Source: Cladopsammia gracilis (taxonomy: Eukaryota > Cnidaria > Anthozoa > Scleractinia > Dendrophylliidae). Taken from it: 64,000 nt of DNA. Positions 20,473 to 32,746 of this stretch are shown here, one piece after another. Under the pieces are notes generated by a model. That model saw only the letters and a list, made by a program, of their open reading frames with translations. It did no database searches and was not told the origin of the DNA. The stretch's first letter is position 1. Every line of letters starts with the position of its first letter. Both the position numbers and the translations under genes were made by a program. The stretch spans positions 32,868 to 96,867 of the forward strand of contig JAJGOT010001033.1 of NCBI GenBank assembly GCA_022457155.1, given 5' to 3'.

Positions 20473-20726
20473 ACGTCAGATCAATTCCATTAAAAATGAA
20501 TTAGACGGAGAGGGGATTTTCTGTAATGCATTGTTTTGCAATTGTCTTTAATAAATGTCATTCTTGAAATATTGAGTATTGTAGTCTTTGACCTCTGCTG
20601 TGACTGGTCTTATGTCAAACTGACTAAACACAGATCGACAAGGAGGTCAAGCAGCAAGAGTGTTTTTTAGATTACTCTTAAAACAGTAAGTCTCATCTGT
20701 TATCGACCCTGTATCATCGTTTGAAT

Positions 20727-21041
20727 TGCTCTGAGTTGCTCTGAGTTACTCTGAGTTACTCTAAGTTGCTCTGAGTTACTCGGAGTTGCTCTGAGTTACT
20801 CTGAGTTACTCTGAGTTGCTCTGAGTCGCTCTGAGTTACTCTGAGTCGCTCTGAGTTACTCTGACTCTGAGTTGCTCTGAGTTACTCTGAGTTGCTCCGA
20901 GTTGCTCTAATTTGGTTGCGCACTCAACCGCTCTGAGTTGCTCAATCGAATGGTCTTAATTGCTCGCTCAAGTACTCTGAGTTTCTCACTCAAATGTTCT
21001 GAGTTGCTCTGAGTTACAATGAGCTACTCCAGGGGGTCGGT
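20727..21041. repeat. 10-bp minisatellite (right arm)
   Basis: Complement of the left-arm array: units of GAGTTGCTCT and GAGTTACTCT at 10-bp spacing. Confidence 0.9.
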
Positions 21042-24000
21042 CTAAGTTGCTCTTGAATTCGCGCTGAATGACTCCAATCTATTGTTTGTCGTTTCAGTAA
21101 CTTTTAAATTTTGGTGTTTTTCTTAACGAAAGAGACGTTTATTTAGTAAATGGGCACCAACACGATTTTACATTACGTTTATTACTAAATAATGATCAGT
21201 TTGTATATAGTTTCGACAGCGGGGCCGTTATTTTTTAAGGAGAAAATGTTTGCGGGAATATAAATTAGAAAATTAGAACTCGCAAAAATTTAGTGCGAAC
21301 GGTAATACGGACCAACAAAATCACATATTTTTACACAAACATTACGTAATGTCTTATTACAATCTCGTGCTTTCAACAGTATGCAAATACAAATGAATAG
21401 TTCAATTACCCTTGAGACAGCTTAATTGTAGTTAAAAAGAGTATTTTGAACTCGTGTCGTTTCTCTTTAGCACGCGAATAGCGCTGCGCATCCAAACAAT
21501 ACTCGACTTTAAGAAAAGCATTGCTAATTCGTCCCTAAACTGTTATCATTAATTCACCCTTAATTCGTTTATACCGCTTAAAAGAATCACAACCCAGTTA
21601 CTTTTCTGTCGCGTAAAGTAAACTTGTGATGTGTATGTTGGTAAATTACAAAGCGGGTACATTGTTTGCTTTTATTCGTTTGAACATGCAACTTTGCCTT
21701 GCGTTTTTTGATTCTCTATAAATCGTACCGCAGAAAAAGGCTTTTAGTTGGAAAGTAGACTTTTCGAATGATGAATGGCCGTTTCGGTTGTTGTAAATAG
21801 TATTCACAGTAAAGTTGGCAATTGATAACAATGGCTTTCAAGTTTATTGTTTAACTTGTCTAAAGAAGTTCCACAAATAAACAGCGGAACGCTCGCTAGG
21901 TTTCGCTACGTATAATATAATTTCATGTAGCTTATATTTTTCCATTCCATGCGAACATGCTTTCGCATGAAGCAACGCTTTTGAAGCAACGCGTTTGAAG
22001 CAACGCTTACGTTTACACGTTGTTTAAACAGAAGTTGTTTTAGTTCATTATGTTTTTACAAATGGCCGCTTAAATTCAACTGACAGAAAAGGTTCGCGGT
22101 TGGTACGCGAATAGCGCTGCGCATTCAAACAATCCTTGACTTCAAGAAAAGCATTGTTAATTCGTTCCTAAACTGTTATTACTAATTGAACGTTCATTCG
22201 CCGCGCTTTAAACAATCGCAGCCCAGTTACTTTTCTTTCGAGTAAAGTTAATATAAAGCGGGTACGTATATTGTTTGTTGTTATTCGTTTGGACATGCAA
22301 CTTTGCTTTGGTTATCTGGTTACTTTATTAAAAATAAATGTGATCAAGGATTTCCGAAAACAGCCTCGAATCCAACAAGTTAATTTATTGGATGATAAAT
22401 GTAAAAGTGCGAACTCGGCTTTATTGATTGATATAACCAAGCGTTAAAAGTATTTCAAGGAAGAAGACGATCGGTTCCATCGTTAAGTTTGATTTCCTTA
22501 TCATTTGACTGTGCTGTGCATGGATTTGAATGGTTGTAAATAAAAACCGCTTTTGTCGACATAACGATTTGATATAACTTTGATGAGTTTTGTTATTATT
22601 AAACGTGTGGCTTTGTTGTCTAAGCATGGCTGTTTTGTTTTTGACCGAGGTGTTAATTTCTCATGCAAATTTAGTTCAGTGTAAGAGAAAGAAATTAATT
22701 TAACGACTGAAGTAACGGAACGTTTTGTTCTTTTTTTTTTTTCGTTCAGTTTGTTTTCATCTATCGGGGAGTTGTTTGGGAAACTCAAAATACATAGCGT
22801 CTAGAGATGTAGCGGCTACTAGTATGCGAATAGCGCTGCGCATCCAAACAATCCTTGACTTTTAGAAAAGTATTGTTAATTCGTTCCTAAACTGTTATCA
22901 TTAATTGACCCTTAATTCGTTATACCGTTTAAAAGAATCGCAGCCCAGTTACTTTTCTTTCTCGTAAAGTAAACTTGTGATGTGTATGTTGGTAAATTAT
23001 AAAGCAAGTACACTGTTTGTTCTTATTCGTTTTGACATGCAATTTTTTTTTTTGATTTTCTAATAATCATACCGCAGAAAAGGCTTTTAGTTCGAAAGTA
23101 GACTTTTCGTATGATGAAAATCGCCGTATTGGTCGTTGTCAAATCGAGATATCCGCTAACTTTATTTCAGTGCATATTAAAACTTGTTAATAAAAGAACA
23201 TTTTCGCGTTCGCTCAATTACTAATGTTGATGTTGTTATGATCAATCAGTTTCTTAAGAAAATGTCTCACTGTGAAACCAAACAAAAAATTGTTGTGCTT
23301 TCCTGGCGTTTCCTAAAAAGTTTCCTCTGCATCTAAGTCACGATCGAAATTGGTAATTGGTAACAAAGGCTCTCAACCAACTTCATTGGTTAACTTGTCT
23401 TTCTTGTGTTTAAGAAAGAAGTTCCACAAATACACAGAGCGCTCGCTAGGTTTCGCTACGTAAAATATCACTAAGTTATATTTTTTCATTCCATGCAAAC
23501 ATGCTTTCGCTATGTTTTGAAGCGACGCTTACGTACCCACTTTGCTCAAACAAAAATTTGTTTTAGTTCATTGAATTGTGTTTTTATAACTTAAATTCAA
23601 ATGACAGAAAAGTTTCTTGTCAATTTATATTAAAGGCGATATTGCCTGAGCACTTTCGCACTATACGCGCGCTTTATTTGATCGAATAGCTTTGCTCATT
23701 GTTTGATTTAAACGTAAGGTACTGATTTCTGTGTATCAGTAGATTGCGAGTTAAATTTAAAATCTCTATGCGTTCCGACTTGAATTTTAAAGTCTTTAAC
23801 GCTCACCATGATTCGAAGTACTAAAACAATTGCTAAACAACTCAGCGCAAGTTTAATTGTGTTTTCAACTAAACATTTCGGTTTGACATTCAGTAAGTTT
23901 AAAGAAAAGTTTATGCGGCATTTTGCTTTCTAGATAAGCGTGTTTTCGCGTTTGAAAAGCAAACATTACTTTAAAATGTCAGTTGCTGTAAACAATTTCA

Positions 24001-26154
24001 CCGTATTTTCTTTTGATGTGATCAGTTTCTTCAATTAATATTACAGTACGTTCAAGTTTGAATTACGCTACGCTCGCGGTGAGTGAGTGTTAACAAAAGG
24101 TAATTACATTTATTGTTTCTTAAGAGTGTTTCTTCAAAAGATTTAAGTCATTTATATTCAAGAACACACTTGAATGCAAATGCTTGAAAGAAATGTCCGT
24201 TAATGTTATTTTAATCGAAGTATCGAGCAACTAAAACAATCGGTTAAAGCAGCGCTGCCGCCTTGTCCAGCTGAGTTTTGGAGTTTTGTTTTGATGATGT
24301 TTAAGACTATTTACTGGTCAAAGAAACCCGCGCTACAAATAACAGAGCGCTACGTTTCTGTATTAGTATTCCTTCTTGTTGAACTAAAGAGTAAAGTATT
24401 TGTTACAATGTATCTGTAATGCGGTTGGGTTCTGAGTTATATTCCAAATCGCCATTCGTTTTGACTCGTAAGTAAATTTTTATTGCGCTTGGTCAAAGAA
24501 AAAAATCCGCTAAGTAAGGCAGCGCGCTCAACTCGATTAGCTTCGCTCTTTGTTTGACTTAAGCGTAAGATATTTCTCTTAGGTTGCAAGTTGAATTCAA
24601 AGTCTCTATTTGTTTTGACCTGAAATTCACTCAATTTGAGTAGCGTCAAATTGCTTGGTCAAAGAAAAACCGCGCTATTAAGGAATGCAGCGCGCTAAAC
24701 TCGATTATTTGGCTTCGTTCGTGTTGCTTGACTTAAGCGTGTAACTCGCGCCGCGCTTCCTTTTAAGTCATGCTTGCATTGAGTTTATATTTTGATTACA
24801 GTAAGCTTCTTTAGTTCAAACCATTGGCAAAGAAAATGCACTCACAAATTGAATTTTGTTTAACTCTTTTAAAGAACCGTTTACACATAATTATTTAGTG
24901 TTTAAGCCAGGTGAATTGAAAGCGCACATTTCGTTTTTTTTTTAACCAAACAATACTTTAAACTGAAGCGGATGTGGTCATTAAAGGTCAAGAAAAGAGC
25001 AAAAGACCTACACTTCAGAGACAATTAAGCAGAAAAGATAAATCAATGTGGTAAAGAGACCTTTGAAAAGCAAACATTGCTTTAAAATGTCAGTTGCTGA
25101 AAACAATTTCACAGTATTTTTCTTTTTATGTAATCAGTTTCTCCAATTAATATTACAGTACGTTCAAGTTTGAATTACGCTACGCTCGTGATTGAGTGAG
25201 TGTTAACAAAAGGTAATTACATTTATTGTTTCTTAACAGTGTTTCTTCAAAAGCTATAAGTCATTTATATTCAAGAACACACTTGAATGCAAATGCTCGA
25301 AAGAAATGTTCGTTAATGTTAATCGAAGTATCGAGCAACTAAAACAATCGGTTAAAGCTGAGCGCTGCCGCCTTGTCCAGTTGAGTTTTGGAGTTTTGTT
25401 TTGATGATGTTTAAGACTATTTACTGGTTTTATAAGTATTCCTTCTTGTTTAACTAAAGAGTGAAGTATTTCTTACACTGTATCTGTAATGCAGTTGGGT
25501 TGTGAGTTATATTCCAAAATCGCCATTTGTTTTTATCGCGCTTGGTCAAAGAAAAACCCCGCGGCTAAGTAAGGCAGCACGCTCGACTCGATTAGCTTCG
25601 CTCGTTGTTTGACTTAAGCGTAAAGTATTTCTGTTAGGTTGCAAGTTAAATTCAAAGTCTCTATTTGTTTTGACCTGAAATTCACTCAATTTGAGTAGCG
25701 TCAAATCGCATATATTTAGTTTACAATAACCTTCTTTAGTTCAAACCATTAGCAAAGTAAATGCACTCACAAATCTCTTTCTTTAAAAGAACCGTTTACG
25801 TTTATTTAGTGTTCAAACCAAGCGCATTGCAAGGACGTCACATTTCGTGTTCACTTAAAACCAAACAATGCTTTAAACTGTAGCGGACGTAGTCATTAAA
25901 AATCAAGACAAGATCAAACGACCTACACTTCAGAGACAATTTAGCAGAATAGATAAATCAAAATGTCAAAGAGATCTTGGACAATTGATTGCAGATGGCT
26001 TGTAAAATAAACATAAACATCACACTCTTTGTAACAAAGTAGAACTGATTGTAATCATTGTTTTTGTTTACTTAATAAAATAATTTTGACAACATCAAAT
26101 ATTATGTCGTATTCATTTTCTGGGTGTCATTTTGAATACTTAATAAGGGTGAAC

Positions 26155-26513
26155 AAAACCGGTTTGACTCGTTTTTCTAGAGAGTGGCCATTTTGAATAA
26201 TATACCTCTTGACCAACTGGTATGAACCTGTTTGACCATGACATCAGTGTATTTTCATTGGTTCATCACCCGTCCTTTGTTCTTTTGCCTTTAAATTGAA
26301 ACCACCACCCGGATGGTTGGGTGGACACGTAACAGTACATCGCACCATACACTTCTCTCTAAAACACTTTATAAATATTCAATAAAATCTCAGAATACAT
26401 CTCTCCCAATTCATGCATCCTTAATGACTCCACCTATACGGCCTGCATCTCAATAAACCCCTCCTGTACCTATACGGCATGCATCTCATTATCTCCTGAC
26501 CGAAAACCGGTTT
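26155..26513. promoter_or_regulatory. subterminal GGTCAAACCGGTTT motif cluster (right end)
   Basis: Mirror of the left-end cluster: AAAACCGGTTTGAC near 26156, AACCTGTTTGACC near 26225 and CCGAAAACCGGTTTGACCG near 26501. All three motif copies are intact in both arms. Confidence 0.55.
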
Positions 26514-26581
26514 GACCGAGCCAACCTCATTAACTCAGGGCTGCTGCATATATGAATAAATTCGCCCAGTCATCTGGGATA

Positions 26582-26942
26582 GACTACTCATCATGTTCAC
26601 CTTTTGAAAACCCACAGGAGCAAAAGTGGTGAAGAAATTGCTAGTGTTTCTCTCACATTCACGCATGAGAGCACTGTACGAAAGTGGTCTTGGAATGGGA
26701 ATTCCAAAACCAAATATTATTCTCTCCTTTGAGAGATAATCTTTCATGTTTTTTTTTTTCTGTGTGTATCATGACCATTGCTGATCTCCCTTGCTGATAC
26801 TTTACCTTCACAATAATCCCCCCAGCATAAAGTAGAGATAGAGAACTGATGAAATTTTCATTGCTTTTCTCATACTCCTTCGCATGAGTCTGCCTTTTTA
26901 AGCTTTTAAGAAGAACCAAAATATTTAGAAATATCAGTCATC
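26582..26942. other. right flank of the inverted-repeat element
   Basis: Noncoding-looking DNA of about 360 bp between the element and the LINE relic. No gene recognised. Confidence 0.4.
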
Positions 26943-27664
26943 TTGCCATTCTTGAGAACAGTGGAAAACATCCCATCAAGAGCAGGAGCTCTATTTTCCA
27001 CTGAACCTCCATTTACCTCAGAAGCAGCAATCAGGGTCTCTGGTCGGCACAATTCAGAGAAACTAGAAAAAAATAACCAGCGTGCCTTATGTTTTATTTA
27101 CAATGATAGTGAAAGCACCCTACATTGTTTCATAGAAGAATACATATTATTTTAATTCTTATATCTAAGGCTTTGCATGGTTTAAGTCCTGAATACATTT
27201 CTAAGCTATTCACTTTTCGAAATTGTAATAAGGATCTGCGGGGCATAGATATCCTAACCGTGCCAAGAGTTAACATCACCAGTTATGGGCTTCATTCTCA
27301 CTCTTATCATGGTTGCAAGCTATGGAATTCCGCTCCTCTAACAATATAATTGGAGCTATTCCAGAGTTAAGAAAATATAAATTGGCCATTTCTGATCTCA
27401 AATTTGATGCTGACTGCTGTACCTTTTGTGGTTAATCTTATTAATATTTATCTGATCAATTACTTTTTTCATATTCTGTACCAATACTATTATATGTATT
27501 TATTTATTTATTTTTAAAATTATTATTTGATATTTATTTTTAATTATTCATTTTTGCCATTTATCCTCAGAGATATTAGCATCTTATTGCTATCTTCAAT
27601 TCGAGCATAAATAAAGATTATTGTATTGTATTGTATTGTATTGTATTGTATTGTATTGTATTGG
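26943..27664 (+). mobile_element. 3' end of a CR1/L2-type LINE, broken
   Basis: In two frames the plus strand encodes the familiar C-terminal tail of CR1/L2-like reverse transcriptases: EKNNQRALCFIYND near 27065, then, after a frame change and a missing stretch, KALHGLSPEYISKLF, LTVPRVNITSYGLHSHSY and CKLWNSAPLTI near 27165-27345. The catalytic reverse transcriptase and endonuclease are absent. The insertion ends in a short tandem tail (ATTGT)n at 27612-27664, the usual 3' tail of such elements in cnidarians. 5'-truncated and frameshifted, so inactive. Confidence 0.8.
27612..27664 (+). repeat. (TTGTA)n microsatellite, LINE 3' tail
   Basis: About ten 5-bp units directly after AATAAAGATTA, as expected of the 3' terminus of a CR1/L2-like retrotransposon. 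Confidence 0.9.
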
Positions 27665-27670
27665 TAAATG

Positions 27671-27979
27671 TTATTCACCCTCAGCAGAGATTTCAGTTGA
27701 AATTTTTTCCCTACTTGTAGAGGTATTTTGCGCGATTTGAAATGCTGTTGCATGGCTTTGGGTTGGCGGGGTCACCTCAAGATGAAATTGATCCACAGAT
27801 TCTCGTACCTTCTCACTATTTTTTTGTAGGCGCTCTAACCTTTTCCTCAGAGCAGAGAGCTCCTTACTCCTTGACAAATAATATTGTCGAAGGGTATCGT
27901 TTATTCTGAGAAAATGCAAGCGCTCTCCGTGTGGGTCTTCTCTTCTTGCTCCCCATCTATCGCTCGCCGCATCCGCCGG
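27671..27979 (-). CDS. coding fragment with coiled coil, possible last exon
   Basis: On the minus strand a 102-codon frame stays open between stops at 27980-27982 and 27671-27673. It has no ATG, but reads like real protein: WGARREDPHGERLHFLRIND, then a heptad segment (SKELSALRKRLERLQKNSEK), then a Ser/Thr-rich tail. A possible acceptor (CATTTTCTCAG) lies within it, near 27911. It could be the last exon of a host gene or the relic of a transposon protein. The stop lies seven bases from the LINE tail, so the LINE landed at its 3' end. Family not recognised. Confidence 0.4.
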   Translation of the reverse strand, partial: PADAASDRWGARREDPHGERLHFLRINDTLRQYYLSRSKELSALRKRLERLQKNSEKVRESVDQFHLEVTPPTQSHATAFQIAQNTSTSREKISTEISAEGE

Positions 27980-28464
27980 TCACAGGTTTGCTTTCAAGTA
28001 AAATCGAGTATTTTTGAAACAATTTTTTTCCCATATAAAGCATAAATTATGAACGCTTGATTCGAAATTATGAACGAGCAATATCTCTTCTGTGGTTCTA
28101 CCGTTTCTATTTTGAGCAAAACGAAAGCTATAACTTTATTTACCCTTGTTTTTGAAGGCGGCTCAAGGCTTTATCTTCTAACTACAACTGGACTTGGAAA
28201 CCTTTCTTCACTGCGAATGAAAAATCACGAAATATGGACAAAACTCAATGAGTGAGACCTCAAATCAAAGCTTGAAATCCGTAGATTTTATATTTCAGTG
28301 CCGAAAGGTTATTTTCAGGACCAGGCCTCCGCAAACAGGCAAAATAAATGACCACAAGAGTCCCGTGGGGTCGCCATAAAAATGGCGGAGCGGCATTTTG
28401 CGATAGGAAGACTGGTAACTAGTGGACATTTCTGTGGCCGGATTTGAGGCCAAAATTTCCAAGC
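27980..28464. other. spacer, nothing recognised
   Basis: AT-rich DNA between the coding fragment and the 4 kb foldback structure; short open frames only. Confidence 0.4.
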
Positions 28465-30132
28465 GTGCCAATTTCGCTCAAACTTGGCACAAAGATTGAG
28501 AGTCATGAGTAGTAACATGTACCAAAATATAAGGTCAAAATTTTTTATTCTCTCTGAGTTGTAGGGTCCCCCCCGAAAAATGGCCATTTGGCACAAATTT
28601 ATGCATATTAATTAGCTAAATTTAGTCGAGTGGTAAGACAACAAAAATAGCAGCCTGGGAATAAACACTACTACATCGTATTCTATATTGATCAGTCTTG
28701 TAGCAAAATGTGTTATTGGAATCGGTTGCTTTGATTTGTTGCTTTCCCAATACCGTAAGTGATGGGCATGTTTGGTCATTTTCACGAGATGCCAAAATTA
28801 GGTCATTTTAGGTCTTAATATCTCCAATGGGCAACAAGCTAACAACATAGTTTTAATACTAGAAGTAAGAAGTATCTTTATGCTTACGAAAAATATAATA
28901 AAATTTTTGGGCAACTAAATAGCTTTTTTAGTATGACGGCATTTTTGCACCTCACTCAACGATTTCTGGCGATTTCATCAAAATTCGGTAAGTAAAAAAA
29001 ATGGTTTAATTTTAATGAAATTGCAAGAAAAAGACAGCAAATGTTCAGCTAAGCATCACTCTGCTTAAAACAATGCTAGAATGAGCAAGAAAAGCTTTTT
29101 GAAGCACATTTCATGAAGTTTGTAAATGAGGGTTCTCTGTCTTTTTGATACTTCATTTTCAATGCAAAAAGAAAACAATGGGACACTTCTCTCTACAATA
29201 ACTCTGAATTTTACTTGCAGGCACAATAATATAAGTGACACAAAAAAGCAAAGGCTGATACATACATGTCATTTAAGTGCTTCAGACTCATTGTTAGGGT
29301 CCATTGCGATCCGGCTAATCCAGTATATTTTTTAAAAGTTCGATTTTCCAATTCAGCTCTCTGAGCTCTTCATCGATATTTATCTTGCAGTTCATCGCTG
29401 TTGACTTTGCTATGAGAATATTCACTGCTTCCTTGTTGTAATAGCTCCAGTTTATGCCAGTAAGAGTGAGACAAATAAGTTATAAAACCACGTGAGAACC
29501 ATAAACGCCATCGAAAACTGTCAACATAATGTTTGGAAAACATTCTTCGCCGCCGGCTTCGCCATTTTGAAGTTAAATTTTTGAGCGTGCGTTGTGGTCC
29601 GTATGGACAACGGACTACCGAATTACCGGATCGACGGACCACGGACAAGGTATATTATGGATAATTTGGATAAACGGATAATTTGTTGTAAAACGCATAC
29701 AGAATATAAAATTTGGACTGGTTAATTTTTAAAATTCTCCGTTTATAGTCAAAACTGAAGGGCAGAAAACTTTGATAAATTTTCAATTGTTGAGTTATTA
29801 AACTGGATTCAAAATTGACGCTAATCCTGAGTTGGTTAATCGTGCTTTAATGGACTGGTTAATTTTTACAGCCGATTTTCAAACATTGATTTTTTCGAAC
29901 TTTAGAAATAAAGATTTGTGACCGGTAAAATTCAATACCAAAGAGTCTGGGAAATCGGATGTTTCCTTGATGACAGTTATCTTTTGCTACCAAAAGTAGC
30001 AAAATGTTTAATGTTTCATATTTTACAACTCTAGCAAAACTATTTGCATTTTCCCGCATTCTCCCGTTAAATTGGAATATTTAGTAGAGCACATCACACG
30101 CTATCTATAATAGATAAAATATTTCCGAAATA

Positions 30133-30152
30133 CCCCCCCCCCCCCCCCCCCC
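30133..30152 (+). repeat. poly-C tract (20 C)
   Basis: Uninterrupted C homopolymer in the centre of the 4 kb foldback structure; length may be uncertain in the assembly. Confidence 0.9.
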
Positions 30153-30745
30153 TTGTACCACGGCGGGGGTATAAGTATGCGTGTACGTCAGAGGGTCATT
30201 TTTTACAAACGTTTTGAAATTCATGGAATAAAACGTTTCATTTCTTTTTTTGGTTGCACTTGGATGAGTTTCGAGTAAAGAGTAATCATTCAAAAGGCAA
30301 TCGACCTCTATGCCTTAAAGGTTTGATTTACGCCCATCATGTCTCATGCGCAGTAAATAATATATAGATAAGAATAAGATTCAAAAAGGTTTTTAATTCT
30401 TTTTAAATATAACTAACTAGATGCTTTTAAATATTATGTAGTAACATAGTTGTAGTATAACTTTCCCACCGATGCCTTACCTGACCTCAACGGAGACGTG
30501 CGGTCCGACAGGGTACGTCACTACAAATAGGGTTCTTGTCTCTTAACGGGGTCTTGATTCCATCACTTTTTGTCTTACATGGGATATCTTTTCTTGGCCT
30601 TATGCCACAATCAGGATAAGCATACATATATTAATTTATACAAAATGTAGAAGCCTAATCACAAGCCGATTTTCAACTAGTATTTTGTTGGCGCTGACTT
30701 CCGTTAACTACGGCATCGATACCCCCCTTCCACCCCCTCCCCTCT

Positions 30746-30763
30746 CCCCCCCCCCCCCCCCCC
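30746..30763 (+). repeat. poly-C tract (18 C) in a C-rich stretch
   Basis: C homopolymer ending a longer pyrimidine-rich stretch from about 30720. Confidence 0.9.
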
Positions 30764-32746
30764 TTTAATAACTCTTTCTAGAGAGTTTCTCTCTTCCAGA
30801 TATTTTCACAAATACAGACATCCACTATTCTCGATTACATAACAATCAGTAGCATATTATTTTCCCCAGTTTATAAAAATGTTTTTTTAATCCGCTAGTT
30901 TTTAATCTGTAGTCCATAGTCCGTTATCCTTAGCCCCCAGGGGATAGCCCCTAATGCGTGGTGCACAGTCCTGTCTCTGTATTATATATCGTGGAGCTTA
31001 GCCTTTAAAATGGCAGAGAATGTTTACTTCTGTCTCCAACCTTATGAGCTAGTCTAGATTCACAAGGGCTCATACTTTGTTTCACCCACAAATCAAAATA
31101 TTGAAAACAAAAACAAAAAAGCAACGAGAAACACAAGACAAATACCGAATTATTTTAGAGCTGTCAAGGAATCATTATATTTTTCAGACTCTTTAGTATT
31201 GAATTTTCTGGTCACAAATCTTAAGTATGGAGTGTTTTCTGCAGTTCTAAATAATCAGTGGTTGAAAATCGACTGTAAAATTTAACCAATCCAAATCTTA
31301 TATCCTGTTTGCGTTTTACACCAAGTTATCCGTTATATTATGCGTAGTCCGCGGTCCGTATGAGTTGTCCGTCGATTCGGTAATTCGGTAGTCCGTTGTC
31401 CATACGGACCACAACGCAGGCTCAAAAATTTAACTTCAAAATGGCGAAGCCGGCGGCAAAGAATGTTTTCCAAACATTATGTTGACAGTTTTCGATGGCG
31501 TTTATGGTTCTCACGTGGTTTTATAACTTATTTGTCTCACTCTTACTGGCATAAACTGGAGCTATTACAACAAGGAAGCAGTGAATATTCTCATAGCAAA
31601 GTCAACAGCGATGAACTGCAACATAAATATCGATGAAGAGCTGAATTGGAAAATCGAACTTTTAAAAATATACTGGATTGGCCGGATCGCAATGGTCTGA
31701 AGCACTTAAATGACATGTATGTATCAGCCTTTGCTTTTTTGTGTCACTTATAGTATTGTGCCTGAAAGTAAAATTCAGAGTTATTGTAGAGAGAAGTGTC
31801 CCATTGTTTTCTTTTTGCATTGAAAATGAAGTATCAAAAAGACAGAGAACCCTCATTTACAAACTTCATGAAATGTGCTTCAAAACGCTTTTCTTGCTCA
31901 TTCTAGCATTGTTTTAAGCAGAGTGATGCTTAGCTGAACATTTGCTGTCTTTTTCTTGCAATTTCTTTAAGATTAAACCACCCTTTTTTTATTACGGAAT
32001 TTTGATGAAATCGCCAGAAATCGTTGAGTGAAGTGCAAAAATGCCGTCATACTAAAAAAAGCTATTTAGTTGCCCAAAAATTTTATTATATTTTTCGTAA
32101 GCATAAAGATACTTCTTACTTCTAGTATTAAAACTATGTTGTTAGCTTGTTGCCCATTGGAGATATTAAGATCTAAAATGACCTAATTTTGGCATCTCGT
32201 GAAAGTGACCAAACATGCCCTTCACTTACGGTATTGGAAAAGCAACAAATCAAAGCAAACGATTCCAATAACACATTTTGCTACAAGACTGATCAATATA
32301 GAATACGATTTAGTAGTGTTTATTCCCAGGCTGCTATTTTTGTTGTCTTACCACTCGACTAAATTTAGCTAATTAATATGCATAAATTTGTGCCAAATGG
32401 CCATTTTTCGGGGGGGACCCTACAACTCAGAGAGAATAAAAAAATTTGACCTTATATTTTGGTACATGTTACTACTCATGACCCTCAATCTTTGTGCCAA
32501 GTTTGAGCGAAATCGGTGATTTGAGTATTATCACCTCCTGCCTGGTCCTGCCTGGTTTTCTGGTGGACACTCTCTTCAAATGCCCAGGAGTTAAAGAAGA
32601 TATGCTGTATACTCCAGAGTCCTGATGCTATCATTAAAAGTAAAGTTCAGCACTAGTTGCAATTCTGACTTTTATACTTTACAAACCTCAAGGGGTTCAT
32701 TAAAATTATCACCGCACTCAAAGTATTGCTTTACACGAAACAGATA

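Larger units (their letters stand above)
9419..26581. mobile_element. giant 17.2 kb element with 6.4 kb inverted arms and a 4.3 kb gene core
   Basis: The left arm 9419-15836 and the right arm 20137-26581 are reverse complements along their full length with few substitutions and small indels. The outer ends read TATCCCAGATGACTGGGCG and its complement; just inside is a small hairpin, CCCAG-ATGA-CTGGG. A TA target duplication is possible, but TA is its own complement and the edge is uncertain by a few bases. The unique core (15837-20136) holds four intronless genes. There is no recognisable transposase, integrase, DNA polymerase or capsid gene. Long arms, a gene-dense core and shared promoter and end motifs suggest a virus-like or very large DNA transposon, or a rearranged remnant of one. 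Confidence 0.85.
20137..26581. repeat. right arm of the inverted repeat
   Basis: Complement of the left arm with the same internal modules. Small differences exist: at 21966-22010 the word TTTGAAGCAACGC is present three times where the left arm has one, and an extra TAA lies near 21718. These differences show that the two arms have been evolving separately for a while, or that homogenisation is incomplete. Apart from the headless zinc-finger copy no gene is seen. Confidence 0.8.
28465..32515. mobile_element. 4 kb foldback structure with ~1.4-1.5 kb inverted arms
   Basis: Left arm about 28465-29985 and right arm about 31160-32515 are reverse complements with moderate divergence and several indels. 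Landmarks: CAATTTCGCTCAAACTTGGC at the left edge against GCCAAGTTTGAGCGAAAT at the right edge; TAGGGTCCCCCCCGAAAAAT against its complement near 32400; and a CGGACC/GGTCCG-rich block near 29590-29650 against 31340-31410. The middle 1.2 kb is unrelated between the sides and includes two poly-C tracts. No coding region is convincing. Either a foldback DNA transposon or a local inverted duplication; outer target duplications are not clear. Confidence 0.75.

Noticed and set aside
9419..26581. Maverick/Polinton or adintovirus assignment
   Set aside because: No polymerase B, retroviral-type integrase, packaging ATPase or capsid gene could be recognised; arms are far longer than typical for these elements.
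28315..28596. 93-residue minus-strand frame at the edge of the foldback structure
   Set aside because: It crosses the arm boundary, is not kept in the other arm, and has no recognisable features.
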